NCBI GenBank assembly: GCA_963773765.1
Contig: CAVZCC010000003.1
Span: 124,001 to 188,000 of the forward strand
Source of the DNA: CAVZCC01 sp963773765
GTDB lineage: Bacteria > Actinomycetota > Acidimicrobiia > Acidimicrobiales > Microtrichaceae
Length of the DNA: 64,000 nucleotides
Direction of reading: 5' to 3'
Shown here in pieces: positions 26,890-36,936 of the stretch. Made by a program: the position numbers and the translations under genes. Under the pieces are notes generated by a model. It saw only the letters and a list, made by a program, of their open reading frames with translations, ran no database searches and had not been told where the DNA came from. Every line of letters begins with the position of its first letter. Within the stretch, counting starts at the first letter, position 1.

Positions 26890-27495
26890 GATCCCAACCC
26901 CAACCGGTCGCCCACCGCGTCCAGCACCCGGGCCTCCACCTGGTCGGGCGAACCGGTGCCGTCCACGCGGACCCACCGCTGCGGATCCGCCGCGGCCATG
27001 GCCGCGAACCCGTCGGCCACCCTGCGGTGGAACTCGGCACCGGCGGCCTCGATGCGGTCGCGGGCCCCGCCGGTGCGACGCCGGGCCTCCTCGTCCGGCA
27101 CGGTCAGCAGGACCACCACGTCGGGGGCCAGCCCATCGACGGCCCACTCCGAGATCGAACGGACACGTTCCGGGTCCAGGCCACGGCCGTGGCCCTGGTA
27201 CGCCACCGACGACGGGATGTACCGGTCGCACACCACGTCGCGCCCGGCCCGCAGCGCGGGAACGATGAGCTCGTCGGCGTGCTGGGCCCGGTCCGCGGCC
27301 ATGAGCAGGGCCTCGGCCCGGGCCGACACGTCACCGGGCTCGCCCCCCAGCACCAGCTCCCGGATGCGCGCCCCCAGGTCGGTGCCGCCCGGCTGGCGGG
27401 TGAGCACCGCGTCCAGGCGGGCGGCCAGCCGACGCGGCCTGGGTGGACTTCCCGGAACCCTCCCCGCCCTCGAAGACGATGAAGCGGCCGGTCAC
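26886..27495 (-). CDS. tmk: thymidylate kinase, frameshifted
   Basis: Phosphorylates dTMP to dTDP. GTG 27495 starts TGRFIVFEGGEGSGKSTQAA with the P-loop. After one extra base near 27432 the frame continues RLAARLDAVLTRQPGGTDLG, then the DR motif in VVCDRYIPSSVAYQGHGRG and the LID region ARRRTGGARDRIEAAG. Repaired length is about 202 residues, as usual. The start overlaps the MFS gene stop (GTGA) and the stop overlaps the holB start, so MFS-tmk-holB is one coupled series. The enzyme is essential, which argues that the frameshift is an error. Confidence 0.9.
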
Positions 27496-29284
27496 GACGG
27501 GTCCTCCGGCGGCCGGGGGTGGTGGGGGAGGTCGAGCGGCGCGATCTCGCCCGTCACGTCCACCGCCGGGCCGTCGATCCCCAGGCCCTCGGCCAGGCCC
27601 CCCGCGACCCCCTTCAGGGCATCGCGTGCCGCGCGCTCCGCGGCCGCGTCCGGCGCGTCTGCCGGCGTCGCGGCGCCGTTGCGGCCGTGTCCGGTGAGGA
27701 CCCGCCCCCGACGTCGGCACCGGGCCCCTCGACCGGTTCGCCGCCGGACGGGAACGACGTCGGGTGCTTGGACCGGGACTCGGCCTGGGCCGCACCGTTG
27801 CCGATGGCCTCCCGCAGGCCGGACCGCAGGTTCTCGCGCAGCCCCAGCTTCATGGACCGGCTGGAGATCACGCCCGCGCCGCACAGGATGAGCGCCGCCA
27901 GCCACAGGGTGAGCCGCACGCCGGGTACGGCCAGGTCGAACCCGAACAACGACATGGTCGGGACGCCCACGTCGTCGCCCGTCGCGGCCCGGGCGAACCC
28001 GTTGAAGATGGTGGCGAGCAGCGGGCCCATCAACAGCGCCAGCAGCACGCACATGCGCACCAGCGTGAGCAGCGTGGCGAAGATCCGGCCCCGCAACTCG
28101 TCGTCGGTGTGCTCCTGCAGGAGGGTGAACCCCAGCACGTACACCGCACCGGCGCACGCCCCCAGGCCGTACATGCCCAGTGCTGCGGGCCAGAAGCTGG
28201 ACATGGACACGCCGAAGAACATGGACAGGCCCGCGCCGAAGACCAGCAGCGGGAAGGCCCGCTCCTTGTTGAGCCGCCGCTGCAGCACCGACAGGGTCAC
28301 CACCCCGGTGGCGACGCCCAGGCCCAGGGCGGTGATGAACAGGGGGAACGTGTTGGGGTTGCCGATGACGAACCGGGCGAAGGTCGGCCCCAGCGGCACC
28401 AGCATGGCGCCGCCCATCAGGCCGGTGGCCAGGCCGAGGATGACGGCGCGCACCACCCGGTTGACGTAGATGAACTGCCAACCCTCGCGGATCTCGTCCC
28501 ACGTGCGCTTCAGGAAGGAGCGCTCCTCCTCCATCGGGTCGCGTTCGGTCACGGCCTCGGGGTGGGCCGCGGCCTCCCGGTCGGCCCGTGCCGCCATGGA
28601 GGTGGACGGCATGTCGTGGAAGACGAACCGCCACAGGATGAGCGCGGAGGCCAGGAAGGACAGGGCGTTGAAGTAGAAGGCGAGCGTCTGGGTGTCGCCC
28701 AGCTCGCGGCTCAGGCCCAGGAAGGCCAGGAAGGACACGGCGGCCAGGTTGTCGTTCAGGACCTTCAGCGCGTACTGGATCGGCCCTGCGATCGGCATGG
28801 TGGCGTAGGCCGCCACCAGGCTCAGCGAGTTGGCCGTCGTGAGCTTCTCGGCCGGCACCACGGCGGGGACGGTGGCCTCCTTGGCCGGGCTCCACATCAG
28901 GGTGAAGATCTCCAGGATGAAGCTGGCGAAGACCAGCCCGGGCACGGTCTGCACCAGCGGGAGGAGCAGGAACACCACGGCCCGCACGATGTCGGCGGTG
29001 ATCATGATCTTCTTGCGGTCGAACCGGTCCACCAACACACCCACGAACGGGGCCAGGAAGAGCCCCGGCGCCACCCGGGCCGTGGTGACCAGCGCAATGG
29101 CGGCCTCGGGTTGGGCCGAGATCGACGCCGCCAGCGACGTGATGGCGAAGAAGCCGACCCAGTCGCCCAGGGCGGAGATGACCTGGACGTTGAAGAGGGC
29201 GAAGAAGCGCCGGGTGCCGAACATCCGCTCGATCCAGCCCTCGGCCGGCGCAGCGGGCTCCGCGGAATCGGGCTGGTCAGTCAC
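27492..29284 (-). CDS. MFS transporter, C-terminus frameshifted
   Basis: GTG 29284 starts a protein with about 12 hydrophobic segments. MFS features include LVDRFDRKKIMITADIVRAVVF (the DRxxRR-type loop) and RGRIFATLLTLVRM in the second half. It resembles the MFS_3/enterobactin-exporter-like branch; the substrate is unknown. The membrane part is in one frame to about 27740. The natural cytoplasmic tail (DAAAERAARDALKGVAGGLAEGLG) lies in another frame and ends at 27492, where its stop overlaps the tmk start. The switch, near 27670, needs two extra or one missing base. Without repair the protein would end at 27614. Confidence 0.78.
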
Positions 29285-32105
29285 CGTCGGACGCCGGTGA
29301 CGACGGTGGGTCGTCCGCCGGCGCCCCCTGTCCCGTCCCGTTGCTCGCCGCCTTCTCCGCCGGTGCCTGCTTCTTGGCCGCGGCCTTCTTCTTCTTGGCC
29401 GGGGCCTTCTTCTTCGCCGCGGCCTTCTTCTTCTTGGCCGGGGCCTTCTTCTTGGCCGCGGCCTTCTTCTTCTTGACCGGCCCGCGGGCCCGGCGGTCCG
29501 CCAGCAGCTCCAGCGCCCGCTCCATGGTCAGGTCCTCGACGTCGTCCCCCTTGCGGAGGCTGGCGTTCGTCTCGCCGTCGGTCACGTAGGGACCGAACCG
29601 GCCCTCCTTGACCACGATGGGGCGCTCCGTGTCCGGGTCCGGACCCAGTTCCTTGAGCGGCGGCTTGGCCACGCCACGGCCCCGACGCTTGGGCTCGGCC
29701 AGGAGCCGCAGGCACTCGTCCAGGCCGACGGTCAGGATCTGCGACTCCGCCTCCAGGGACCGGGAGTCGCTCCCCTTCTTGATGTAGGGGCCGTAGCGCC
29801 CGTTCTGGGCGGTGATCATCACGCCGTCGGCCGGGTCCGGGCCCACCTCGCGGGGGAGGTCGAGCAGCGGGAGCACGTCCTCCAGGGTGACGGTGGCCGG
29901 GTCCATGTCCTTGAACAACGACGCCGTGCGGGGCTTGAAGCCGGTCTCGTCGTCGTGCACGCCCTCCTGGACGTAGGGCCCGAACCGGCCGGCCTTGAGG
30001 TACACGACCTCGGCGGTCTGCGGGTGCACGCCCAGCTCCCGGTCGCCCGACGGCGCCTCCAGCAGCTCCACGGCATGGGCCACGGTGAGCTCGTCGGGAG
30101 GGAGGTCGTCGGGGATGGAGGCGCGCTCGCTGTCGTCGCCGGACCCGCGCTCCAGGTAGGGGCCGTAGCGGCCGACCCGGGCGACGATGGGCACGCCGTC
30201 CGCGTCCGCTCCCAGCGGGATGGAGTTGACCTCCCGGGCGTCGATGTCGCCCAGGTCCGACACCAGGCTCTTGAGGGCCAGGCCCGACGGGGCGTCGCCG
30301 CCGTTCTGCACCCCGAAGTAGAAGCGGGTGAGCCAGGGCTCCATCTGCTCCGAGCCGGACGCGATCTCGTCCAGGTCGTCCTCCATGCGGGCGGTGAAGG
30401 CGTAGTCGACCAGGTCCGGGAAGTGCTGCTCCAGCAGCGTGATCACGGCGAAGGCCGTGAAGCTGGGCACCAGCGCCGAGCCCTTCTTCCACACGTAGCC
30501 GCGGTCCTGCACGGTGGAGATGATGGAGGCGTAGGTGGATGGCCGGCCCACACCGAGCTCCTCCAGCCGCTTGACCAGGGAGGCCTCGGTGAACCGGGCC
30601 GGGGGCTGGGTCTCGTGGCCGGCCGCCTCCAGCTGGTCGGTGAGCATGGCATCGCCCTCGCCCATGACGGGCAGGATCCGCTCCTGGTCGTCGAGCGCGG
30701 CGTCCGGGTCGTCCGAGCCCTCCACGTAGGCCCGCAGGTAGCCGGGGAACTGGATCGTGCGCCCCGACGCCGCGAACACCGCGTCCCGGGCTCCCCGCTC
30801 CGCGGTGGGGTCGGTGGTGGCCACCAGCCGGACCTGCACCGACTCCCCGCGGGCGTCGGTCATCTGGGACGCCACCGTGCGCTGCCAGATCAGCTCGTAC
30901 AGGCGGTGCTCGGCGCCGCCCAGCTCCGACTGCACCTGGTCCGGGGTGCGGAACGAGTCACCGGCGGGACGGATGGCCTCGTGGGCCTCCTGGGCGTTCT
31001 TGACCTTGTTGGCGTAGGTGCGGGGGGCGTCGGGCAGGTAGTCCTTGCCGTACTTCTCCAGGATCTGGGACCGGGCCGCGCTCAGCGCGGTGTCCGACAG
31101 CGTGGTGCTGTCGGTCCGCATGTAGGTGATGTAGCCGTTCTCGTACAGCCGCTGGGCGGTGGACATGGTCTGCGCCGAGGACATGCGCAGCTTGCGGCCG
31201 GCCTCCTGCTGCAGCGTGGAGGTCATGAACGGGGGCGACGGACGGCGGGTGTAGGGCTTGCGCTCCACCGACCGGACCGCCACGGGCCGGTCGGCCAGGG
31301 CATCCCGCACCGCTCCGGCCGCGGCCTGGTCCAGGAGCACCACGGCGCCGGATCGGGCCGCGGGGGTGAGCTCCCCGGTGGAGGAGAAGTCCTTGCCCGT
31401 GGCCAACCGGTCACCGCCCAGTTCCACCAGGGTGGCCGGGAACGGCGTCTGGTCCCGGTCCGCGGCGGCGTGGTGGAAGGTGGCCTGCAGGTCCCACCAG
31501 GCACCGGCCCGGAACGCCATGCGCTCCCGCTCCCGCTCCACCACCACACGGGTGGCCACCGACTGGACCCGGCCCGCCGACAGGCGCGGCATGACCTTCT
31601 TCCACAGCACCGGGGAGACCTCGTAGCCGTAGAGGCGGTCCAGGATGCGCCGGGCCTCCTGGGCGTCCACCAGGCGGCGGTCCAGCTCCCGGGGATGCTC
31701 GATGGCGTGGCGGATGGCCTCCGGGGTGATCTCGTGGAACACCATGCGCCGGACCGGGACCTGGGGGTTGAGGACCTCCAGCAGGTGCCAGGCGATCGCC
31801 TCCCCCTCGCGGTCCTCATCGGTCGCGAGGTAGAGCTCGTCGGCGTCCTTCAGCGCGGCCTTGAGGTGCCGGACGTGGTCCTTCTTGTCCGGCGACACCA
31901 CGTAGAGCGGCTTGAAGTGGTTGTCGGTGTCCACCCCGAGCCGGGCCCAGGCCTGGCCCTTGAACTCCTTGGGCACGTCCGCCGCGTTCCGGGGGAGGTC
32001 GCGGATGTGGCCGATCGACGATTCCACGACGTAGTCATCGCCGAGGTAGCGCGCGATGGTCCTGGCCTTGGCCGGTGACTCGACGATGACGAGGGGACTG
32101 CCCAT
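29277..32105 (-). CDS. topA: DNA topoisomerase I
   Basis: 942 residues. Relaxes negatively supercoiled DNA by a type IA mechanism. It has a Toprim domain (VIVESPAKA, DEDREGE), the active-site Tyr328 in GYITYMRTDS, and four or so C-terminal repeat domains with GRYGPY-type motifs in place of zinc fingers, as in other actinobacteria. The last 55 or so residues are a Lys/Ala/Pro tail (repeats of KKKAAAKKKAPA) that in mycobacterial TopA-type proteins aids DNA binding and processivity. The stop overlaps the MFS start by a few bases. ATG 32105 is the natural start. Confidence 0.96.
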   Translation of the reverse strand: MGSPLVIVESPAKARTIARYLGDDYVVESSIGHIRDLPRNAADVPKEFKGQAWARLGVDTDNHFKPLYVVSPDKKDHVRHLKAALKDADELYLATDEDREGEAIAWHLLEVLNPQVPVRRMVFHEITPEAIRHAIEHPRELDRRLVDAQEARRILDRLYGYEVSPVLWKKVMPRLSAGRVQSVATRVVVERERERMAFRAGAWWDLQATFHHAAADRDQTPFPATLVELGGDRLATGKDFSSTGELTPAARSGAVVLLDQAAAGAVRDALADRPVAVRSVERKPYTRRPSPPFMTSTLQQEAGRKLRMSSAQTMSTAQRLYENGYITYMRTDSTTLSDTALSAARSQILEKYGKDYLPDAPRTYANKVKNAQEAHEAIRPAGDSFRTPDQVQSELGGAEHRLYELIWQRTVASQMTDARGESVQVRLVATTDPTAERGARDAVFAASGRTIQFPGYLRAYVEGSDDPDAALDDQERILPVMGEGDAMLTDQLEAAGHETQPPARFTEASLVKRLEELGVGRPSTYASIISTVQDRGYVWKKGSALVPSFTAFAVITLLEQHFPDLVDYAFTARMEDDLDEIASGSEQMEPWLTRFYFGVQNGGDAPSGLALKSLVSDLGDIDAREVNSIPLGADADGVPIVARVGRYGPYLERGSGDDSERASIPDDLPPDELTVAHAVELLEAPSGDRELGVHPQTAEVVYLKAGRFGPYVQEGVHDDETGFKPRTASLFKDMDPATVTLEDVLPLLDLPREVGPDPADGVMITAQNGRYGPYIKKGSDSRSLEAESQILTVGLDECLRLLAEPKRRGRGVAKPPLKELGPDPDTERPIVVKEGRFGPYVTDGETNASLRKGDDVEDLTMERALELLADRRARGPVKKKKAAAKKKAPAKKKKAAAKKKAPAKKKKAAAKKQAPAEKAASNGTGQGAPADDPPSSPASDGD

Positions 32106-32236
32106 TGGCGGTACAGCTAAGGGAGCCGCCGACGGCCTGTCAATTGCCCCGGACGGGGCCGGGTCCCCGGGCCTTCGGCCCGAAATGGCGCTGCGACTAG
32201 CCTCCGGAGTCCTGACCGACCGTCCAAGGGGACCAG

Positions 32237-33451
32237 ATGAACCTCGAACAGAGCGCCCGCGGCAAGGAACTCGAGGCCGCGCTGGCGGAGTTCATGGACA
32301 GCCACGTCTACCCGGCGGAGGCCGTCTACGACGAGCAGATGGAGGCCCTCGGCGACCCCCACGGCCATCCCCAGGTGGTGGAGGACCTCAAGGCGGAGGC
32401 CCGGGCCCGGGGCCTGTGGAACCTGTTCCTGCCCCACCGGACCGAGTGGACGCCCGAGCCGCTGTCCAACCTGGACTACGCCTACCTGGCCGAGGTCACC
32501 GGGCGCTCCATCGCCCTGGCCCCCGAGGCCATGAACTGCGCGGCGCCGGACACCGGCAACATGGAGGTGCTGTCGCTGTTCGGCACCCCGGAGCAGCAGG
32601 AGCAGTGGCTCCTGCCCCTGCTGAACGGGGAGATCCGCTCCGCCTTCGCCATGACCGAGCCCGACGTCGCCTCGTCCGACGCCACCAACATCCAGCTCTC
32701 CATCGCCCGCGACGGCGACGAGTACGTCCTCAACGGCCGGAAGTGGTGGACCTCCGGAGCGGCGTCGGACCGCTGCCGGATCATGATCGTCATGGGCAAG
32801 ACCGACCCGGACGCGCCGCGCCACCTGCAGCAGTCCATGGTGCTGGTCCCCATGGACACCCCCGGGGTGACCAAGGTCCGTGACCTGCCGGTGTTCGGCT
32901 ACCAGGACCGTGAGGGCCACGCCGAGATCGACTTCACCGACGTCCGGGTGCCGGTGACCAACCTCCTCAGCCAGGAGGGCTCCGGGTTCGCCATCGCCCA
33001 GGCCCGGCTGGGCCCCGGCCGCATCCACCACTGCATGCGCTGCATCGGCGTGGCCGAACGGGCGCTGGACCTGATGTGCCGCCGGGTCACCGAGCGGGTG
33101 GCGTTCGGCAAGCCGCTGGCGGAGCAGGGCGTGGTGCGGGAGTGGATCGCGGATTCCCGCATCGAGATCGAGCAGGCCCGCCTCCTCACCCTGAAGGCCG
33201 CCTACCTGATGGACACGGTGGGGACCAAGGGTGCGGCCATCGAGATCTCCGCCATCAAGGTGGTGGCCCCCAACGTGGCCCTCCGGGTGGTGGACCGGGC
33301 CATCCAGGCCCACGGCGGGGGCGGCGTGTCGGAGGACTTCCCGTTGGCCCGCATGTACGCGGGGCTGCGGACGCTGCGATTCGCCGACGGGCCCGACGAG
33401 GTCCACCGCCGGCAGGTGGCCCGCACCGAGCTGGCCCGCCACGCGGACTGA
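32237..33451 (+). CDS. acyl-CoA dehydrogenase family protein (ACAD10/11-like)
   Basis: 404 residues from ATG 32237. Alpha-beta-alpha fold of flavin acyl-CoA dehydrogenases, with FAMTEPDVASSDATNIQ, YVLNGRKWWTSGA, and a C-terminal QAHGGGGVSEDFPLARMYAGLRTLRFADGPDEVH. The last stretch includes the FAD/CoA contact region. Sequence style matches the ACAD10/ACAD11 branch, which in some bacteria acts on 4-hydroxyacyl-CoA or long branched acyl-CoA. The substrate here is not determined. It is divergent from topA across 131 bases and lies before mrp. Confidence 0.9.
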   Translation: MNLEQSARGKELEAALAEFMDSHVYPAEAVYDEQMEALGDPHGHPQVVEDLKAEARARGLWNLFLPHRTEWTPEPLSNLDYAYLAEVTGRSIALAPEAMNCAAPDTGNMEVLSLFGTPEQQEQWLLPLLNGEIRSAFAMTEPDVASSDATNIQLSIARDGDEYVLNGRKWWTSGAASDRCRIMIVMGKTDPDAPRHLQQSMVLVPMDTPGVTKVRDLPVFGYQDREGHAEIDFTDVRVPVTNLLSQEGSGFAIAQARLGPGRIHHCMRCIGVAERALDLMCRRVTERVAFGKPLAEQGVVREWIADSRIEIEQARLLTLKAAYLMDTVGTKGAAIEISAIKVVAPNVALRVVDRAIQAHGGGGVSEDFPLARMYAGLRTLRFADGPDEVHRRQVARTELARHAD

Positions 33452-33465
33452 GCGGGGCCGCTGCC

Positions 33466-33487
33466 GTTCACGGTGCGTTCACAGTTC
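33466..33487 (+). promoter_or_regulatory. PHO-box-like direct repeat before the mrp operon
   Basis: Two 11-base units, GTTCACGGTGC and GTTCACAGTTC, lie head to tail, 106 bases before the mrpA start. This spacing and the GTTCAC core are those of the PhoP-binding direct repeats of Streptomyces. A similar pair is at 51834. No phoP gene lies in the window. Confidence 0.5.
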
Positions 33488-33592
33488 CTGGACCACCGCG
33501 GCGGGCACCGTCGATAAGGTCGCCACCAGGAGAGCCGGGAAGTCTGGTCGGCCCCCGCCCACGGCGGGGACAACACATCGCCTCGACCACAC

Positions 33593-36037
33593 ATGATCCT
33601 CCTCCTCGCGCTCCACGCACTGGCCGCCACGGCCTGCCTCGCCCCCGGCCCGCGGGCCGGACGGTGGGCCTTCCCCGTCGCCCTGGCCGCCCCGGCCGGC
33701 ACGTTCCTCTGGCTGTGCGTCCAGGCACCGTCCGTGCTCGGGGGCACGGCGGTGGAGCAGTCGTTGCGGTGGGTCCCCCAGCTCGGCCTGACGCTGTCGT
33801 TCCGACTCGACGGGTTCGGCCTCCTGATGGGCCTCCTGGTGTCCGGGATCGGCGTCCTCGTGCTCGGGTACTGCCTGCCGTACTTCGCTCCCCACGACGG
33901 GCACCCGGCCCGTGCCGACCTGGGCCGCATCGCCGGTCTGCTGGTGGCCTTCGCCGGGGCCATGTTGGGGCTGGTCCTCTCCGACGGGTTCTTCACCCTG
34001 TTCCTGTTCTGGGAACTGACCTCCATCACCTCGTACCTGCTGATCGGGATCGACGACCGGTCCGCCGAGGCCCGCACCGCGGCCCAGCGCGCCTTCCTGG
34101 TGACCGGTGCCGGGGGCCTGGCCCTCCTGGCCGGACTGGTCCTCCTGGGCCAGCAGTCCGGGACCACCTCGTTGTCGGCCCTGGTCACCGACCCCCCGGG
34201 CGGCACCGTCACGACGGTGGCCCTGGTCCTGGTCCTGGCCGGCGCCTTCGCCAAGTCGGCCCAGGTCCCCTTCAACTTCTGGCTCCCCGGGGCCATGGCC
34301 GCGCCCACTCCCGTGAGCGCCTACCTGCACTCGGCGACCATGGTGAAGGCCGGCATCGTGCTGGTCGCCCGCCTGGCGCCGGCCTTCGCCGACCAGGCGC
34401 CGTGGCGGGTCCTGGTGGTGGCCTGCGGCGGCGCCTCGCTCCTGGTGGGCGGCGTGCAGGCCCTCCGCCAACAGGACGCCAAGCTCGCGCTGGCCCAGGG
34501 GACGGTCAGCCAGCTCGGCCTCATCATGGTGCTGGTCGGGATGGGCACCCCGGCGCTGACCTACGCCGGCGTGGCGGTGCTCACCGCGCACGCCCTGTTC
34601 AAGGCGGCGCTGTTCCTGGTGGTCGGCGTGGTGGACCACCAGGCCGGCACCCGTGACATGCGCCGGCTCCGGCACCTGGGACGTCGCCTCCCGGTGCTGG
34701 GCGTCCTCGCCGCGACCGCGGCCGCATCCATGGCCGCCATCCCGCCGACGTTCGGGTTCGTGGCCAAGGAGAGCGGCCTGGCCGCGCTGCTGGACCCGGG
34801 CGTCGGCGCCGTCGGTGCGGCCGCACTGGTGCTGGTGGTGACCGGCAGCGTGCTGACCGTGGCGTACTCGGTCCGCACCGTCGACGGGCTGTTCGGCCGG
34901 GGCACGTCGGGGACCACCGGCGGGGCCGCCACCGGTGGCGAGGAACCGGTCGCGCCCGACATGGTGCCGCGGCCGGGCGCCGCGTTCATGGCCGCGCCCG
35001 CGGTGCTGGCACTGCTCTCGCTGCTGTGCGGCCTGGCCGCCGGTGCGGTGGGCGCGTTCCTGGCCGAGGTCGCCTCCTCGCTCGACCCCGCGTCCGCCGA
35101 CGGCCACCTCACCCTGTGGCCGGGGATCGGTGCCGCGCTCGGCCTGTCGGCGGCCACGTGGGTGCTGGGGGCGGTGGTGGCGACCGCCGTGCACCGCCAC
35201 GAGGCCGGACGGGACGCCACCACCGGCATCGGCGCCCGGGCCTACGCCACCCTCTACGACGGGCTGATGGTGGGGGCACGACGCATCACCGGGGTCACCC
35301 AGAGCGGCTCGCTCACGGCCTACCTGGGCGTGGTCCTGGCCGCCGTCGTGGCCGCGGTCGCCGCCGCCTCACTGGCCGGGCCGTTCGACCTGGGCCGGAT
35401 CCCCCTCGCCGACTCCCCACTGGAGGTGGCCGCGGTGGCACTGACCATCGTGCTGGCCACGGGTGTGCTGCGCGCCCGCCGCCGGTTCAGCGCCGCGCTC
35501 CTGCTGGGCGGGTCGGGCTACGGGCTCGCCGTCCTGTTCCTCCTGCACGGCGCCCCCGACCTGGCCATCACCCAGTTCCTGGTCGAGACCCTCACCATCG
35601 TCATGTTCCTCCTCGTCCTGGGCCGCCTGCCCGACCGGTTCCAGGCCGCGCCCACCTGGGCCCCCCGCCTCGCGCGGGTCGGGCTGTCGGTGGGCGTCGG
35701 CGTGGCCGTGACGGTCTTCGCCCTGGCCGCCTCCGGTGCACGGACCGCCCCCTCGGTCGGCGACGAGCTGCTGCGGCGGTCGGAGGCGGAAGCGGGCGGC
35801 CGCAACGTGGTCAACGTGACGATCGTCGACTTCCGCGGCTTCGACACCCTGGGCGAGATCACCGTCCTGGGTGTCGCCGCCATCGGGGTGCTGAACCTCG
35901 TCGGTGCGGCCCGCCGGGAGCAGCGTCGCAAGCGCCTCCGTGACGGCGCCGACCTCGGTGGCGCCGACACGGTTGCCGGCGACCTCCCGTCCGGAGGCGG
36001 GCGGACCGGCGCGATGGAACCCGGGGGGCCGGCATGA
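33593..36037 (+). CDS. mrpA: Na+/H+ antiporter subunit A
   Basis: 814 residues with about 20 hydrophobic segments. The central region is a proton-pumping NADH-dehydrogenase-like domain: MFWELTSITSYLLIG-type FWELTSITSYLLIGID, KSAQVPFNFWLPGAMAAPTPVSAYLHSATMVKAG with the key Lys, and a TVSQLGLIM motif. The C-terminal part holds the MbhD/MbhE-like domain (GAPDLAITQFLVETLTIVMFLLVL). It is the largest subunit of the seven-gene Mrp complex, which exports Na+ using the proton gradient. ATG 33593 has a weak ribosome site. The stop overlaps mrpB (ATGA). Confidence 0.94.
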   Translation: MILLLALHALAATACLAPGPRAGRWAFPVALAAPAGTFLWLCVQAPSVLGGTAVEQSLRWVPQLGLTLSFRLDGFGLLMGLLVSGIGVLVLGYCLPYFAPHDGHPARADLGRIAGLLVAFAGAMLGLVLSDGFFTLFLFWELTSITSYLLIGIDDRSAEARTAAQRAFLVTGAGGLALLAGLVLLGQQSGTTSLSALVTDPPGGTVTTVALVLVLAGAFAKSAQVPFNFWLPGAMAAPTPVSAYLHSATMVKAGIVLVARLAPAFADQAPWRVLVVACGGASLLVGGVQALRQQDAKLALAQGTVSQLGLIMVLVGMGTPALTYAGVAVLTAHALFKAALFLVVGVVDHQAGTRDMRRLRHLGRRLPVLGVLAATAAASMAAIPPTFGFVAKESGLAALLDPGVGAVGAAALVLVVTGSVLTVAYSVRTVDGLFGRGTSGTTGGAATGGEEPVAPDMVPRPGAAFMAAPAVLALLSLLCGLAAGAVGAFLAEVASSLDPASADGHLTLWPGIGAALGLSAATWVLGAVVATAVHRHEAGRDATTGIGARAYATLYDGLMVGARRITGVTQSGSLTAYLGVVLAAVVAAVAAASLAGPFDLGRIPLADSPLEVAAVALTIVLATGVLRARRRFSAALLLGGSGYGLAVLFLLHGAPDLAITQFLVETLTIVMFLLVLGRLPDRFQAAPTWAPRLARVGLSVGVGVAVTVFALAASGARTAPSVGDELLRRSEAEAGGRNVVNVTIVDFRGFDTLGEITVLGVAAIGVLNLVGAARREQRRKRLRDGADLGGADTVAGDLPSGGGRTGAMEPGGPA

Positions 36038-36577
36038 GCGCCGAGGACCGGGCCGGGGCCGGGCCGCCCCGGGAGTCGGTCCGGCGGTCGGTGATCCTCA
36101 CCACCACGGCCAACGGCCTCGTGCCGGTGCTCCTGCTGGTGTCGGTGTACCTCACCTTCCGCGGGCACAACGCTCCCGGTGGCGGGTTCGCCGGCGGGCT
36201 GGTGATGGCGACCGCGGTCGTGCTCCGCTACCTGGCCGACGGACCCCGGTCGCTCGACGGTGCGCGCATCGACCCGGTGTCCCTCATCGGTCTGGGCCTG
36301 CTGGTGGCGGTGCTCGTGGCCGTGGCGCCGCTGTTCGTCGGGGGCGAACTGCTCGAGTCCGCCATCTGGAAGGTCGACGTGCCCGTGATCGGGCCGGTCA
36401 AGGTGGTCAGCTCCGCCGGGTTCGACATCGGGGTGCACATCCTCGTCCTCGGCGCGGTGCTGGCCGTGGTCACGGCCTTCGTCCGCGCCGACGAGACGAG
36501 CGTGGTCCCCGACAGCCGCCCCGGACCACCACGACGCGGGCCACGCTCCTGCTCCGGAGCCGGAGGTCGACCGGTGA
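36034..36577 (+). CDS. mrpB: Na+/H+ antiporter subunit B, frameshifted near its end
   Basis: The MnhB domain has SVILTTTANGLVPVLLLVSVYLTFRGHNAPGGGF-type sequence, with GGGFAGGLVMA and a late VSSAGFDIGVHILVLGA. As given, the frame runs on into mrpC and makes a 300-residue fused product. One extra base near 36510-36520 explains this: after repair the tail reads APDHHDAGHAPAPEPEVDR and stops at 36577. That stop overlaps the GTG of mrpC in the same GTGA style as the rest of the operon. Length after repair about 180 residues. Confidence 0.85.
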
Positions 36578-36936
36578 GCGTCACCCTGGCCGTGCTGATC
36601 GGCGTGCTGGCGTCCGTGGGGACCTACCTGGTCCTGCACCGGACGTTGACCCGCATCATCCTGGGGCTGGGCATGCTGGCCAACGCCGTCAACCTGATGG
36701 TGCTGGCCGCCGGAGGGCCGCCGGCCGGTGCACCCATCATCGGCACCGGGGGCCCGCTCGGCGACCCGGTCCCCCAGGCGCTCGTCCTCACCGCCATCGT
36801 CATCAGCTTCGGCACCACCGCCTTCCTGCTGGCGGTGGCGTACCGGTCCTGGACCATCGACGGCAACGACGACGTCGAGGACGACATCGAGGACCGGCGC
36901 ATCGGCACCGAGGACCCGGTGGACGGACCGGCATGA
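36574..36936 (+). CDS. mrpC: Na+/H+ antiporter subunit C (NuoK-like)
   Basis: 120 residues from GTG 36574. Three transmembrane segments with the NuoK-type pattern VGTYLVLHRTLTRIILGLGMLANAVNLMVLAAGG and DPVPQALVLTAIVISFGTTAFLLAVAYR. Acidic C-terminus with DDVEDDIEDR. The stop overlaps the ATG of mrpD. In the Mrp complex it packs beside MrpA and MrpD and helps the ion path. Confidence 0.92.
   Translation: MSVTLAVLIGVLASVGTYLVLHRTLTRIILGLGMLANAVNLMVLAAGGPPAGAPIIGTGGPLGDPVPQALVLTAIVISFGTTAFLLAVAYRSWTIDGNDDVEDDIEDRRIGTEDPVDGPA

Noticed and set aside
36034..36936. An MrpB-MrpC fusion protein of 300 residues
   Set aside because: Removing one base near 36515 restores a normal mrpB tail and a GTGA overlap with mrpC, like the other joins of the operon.
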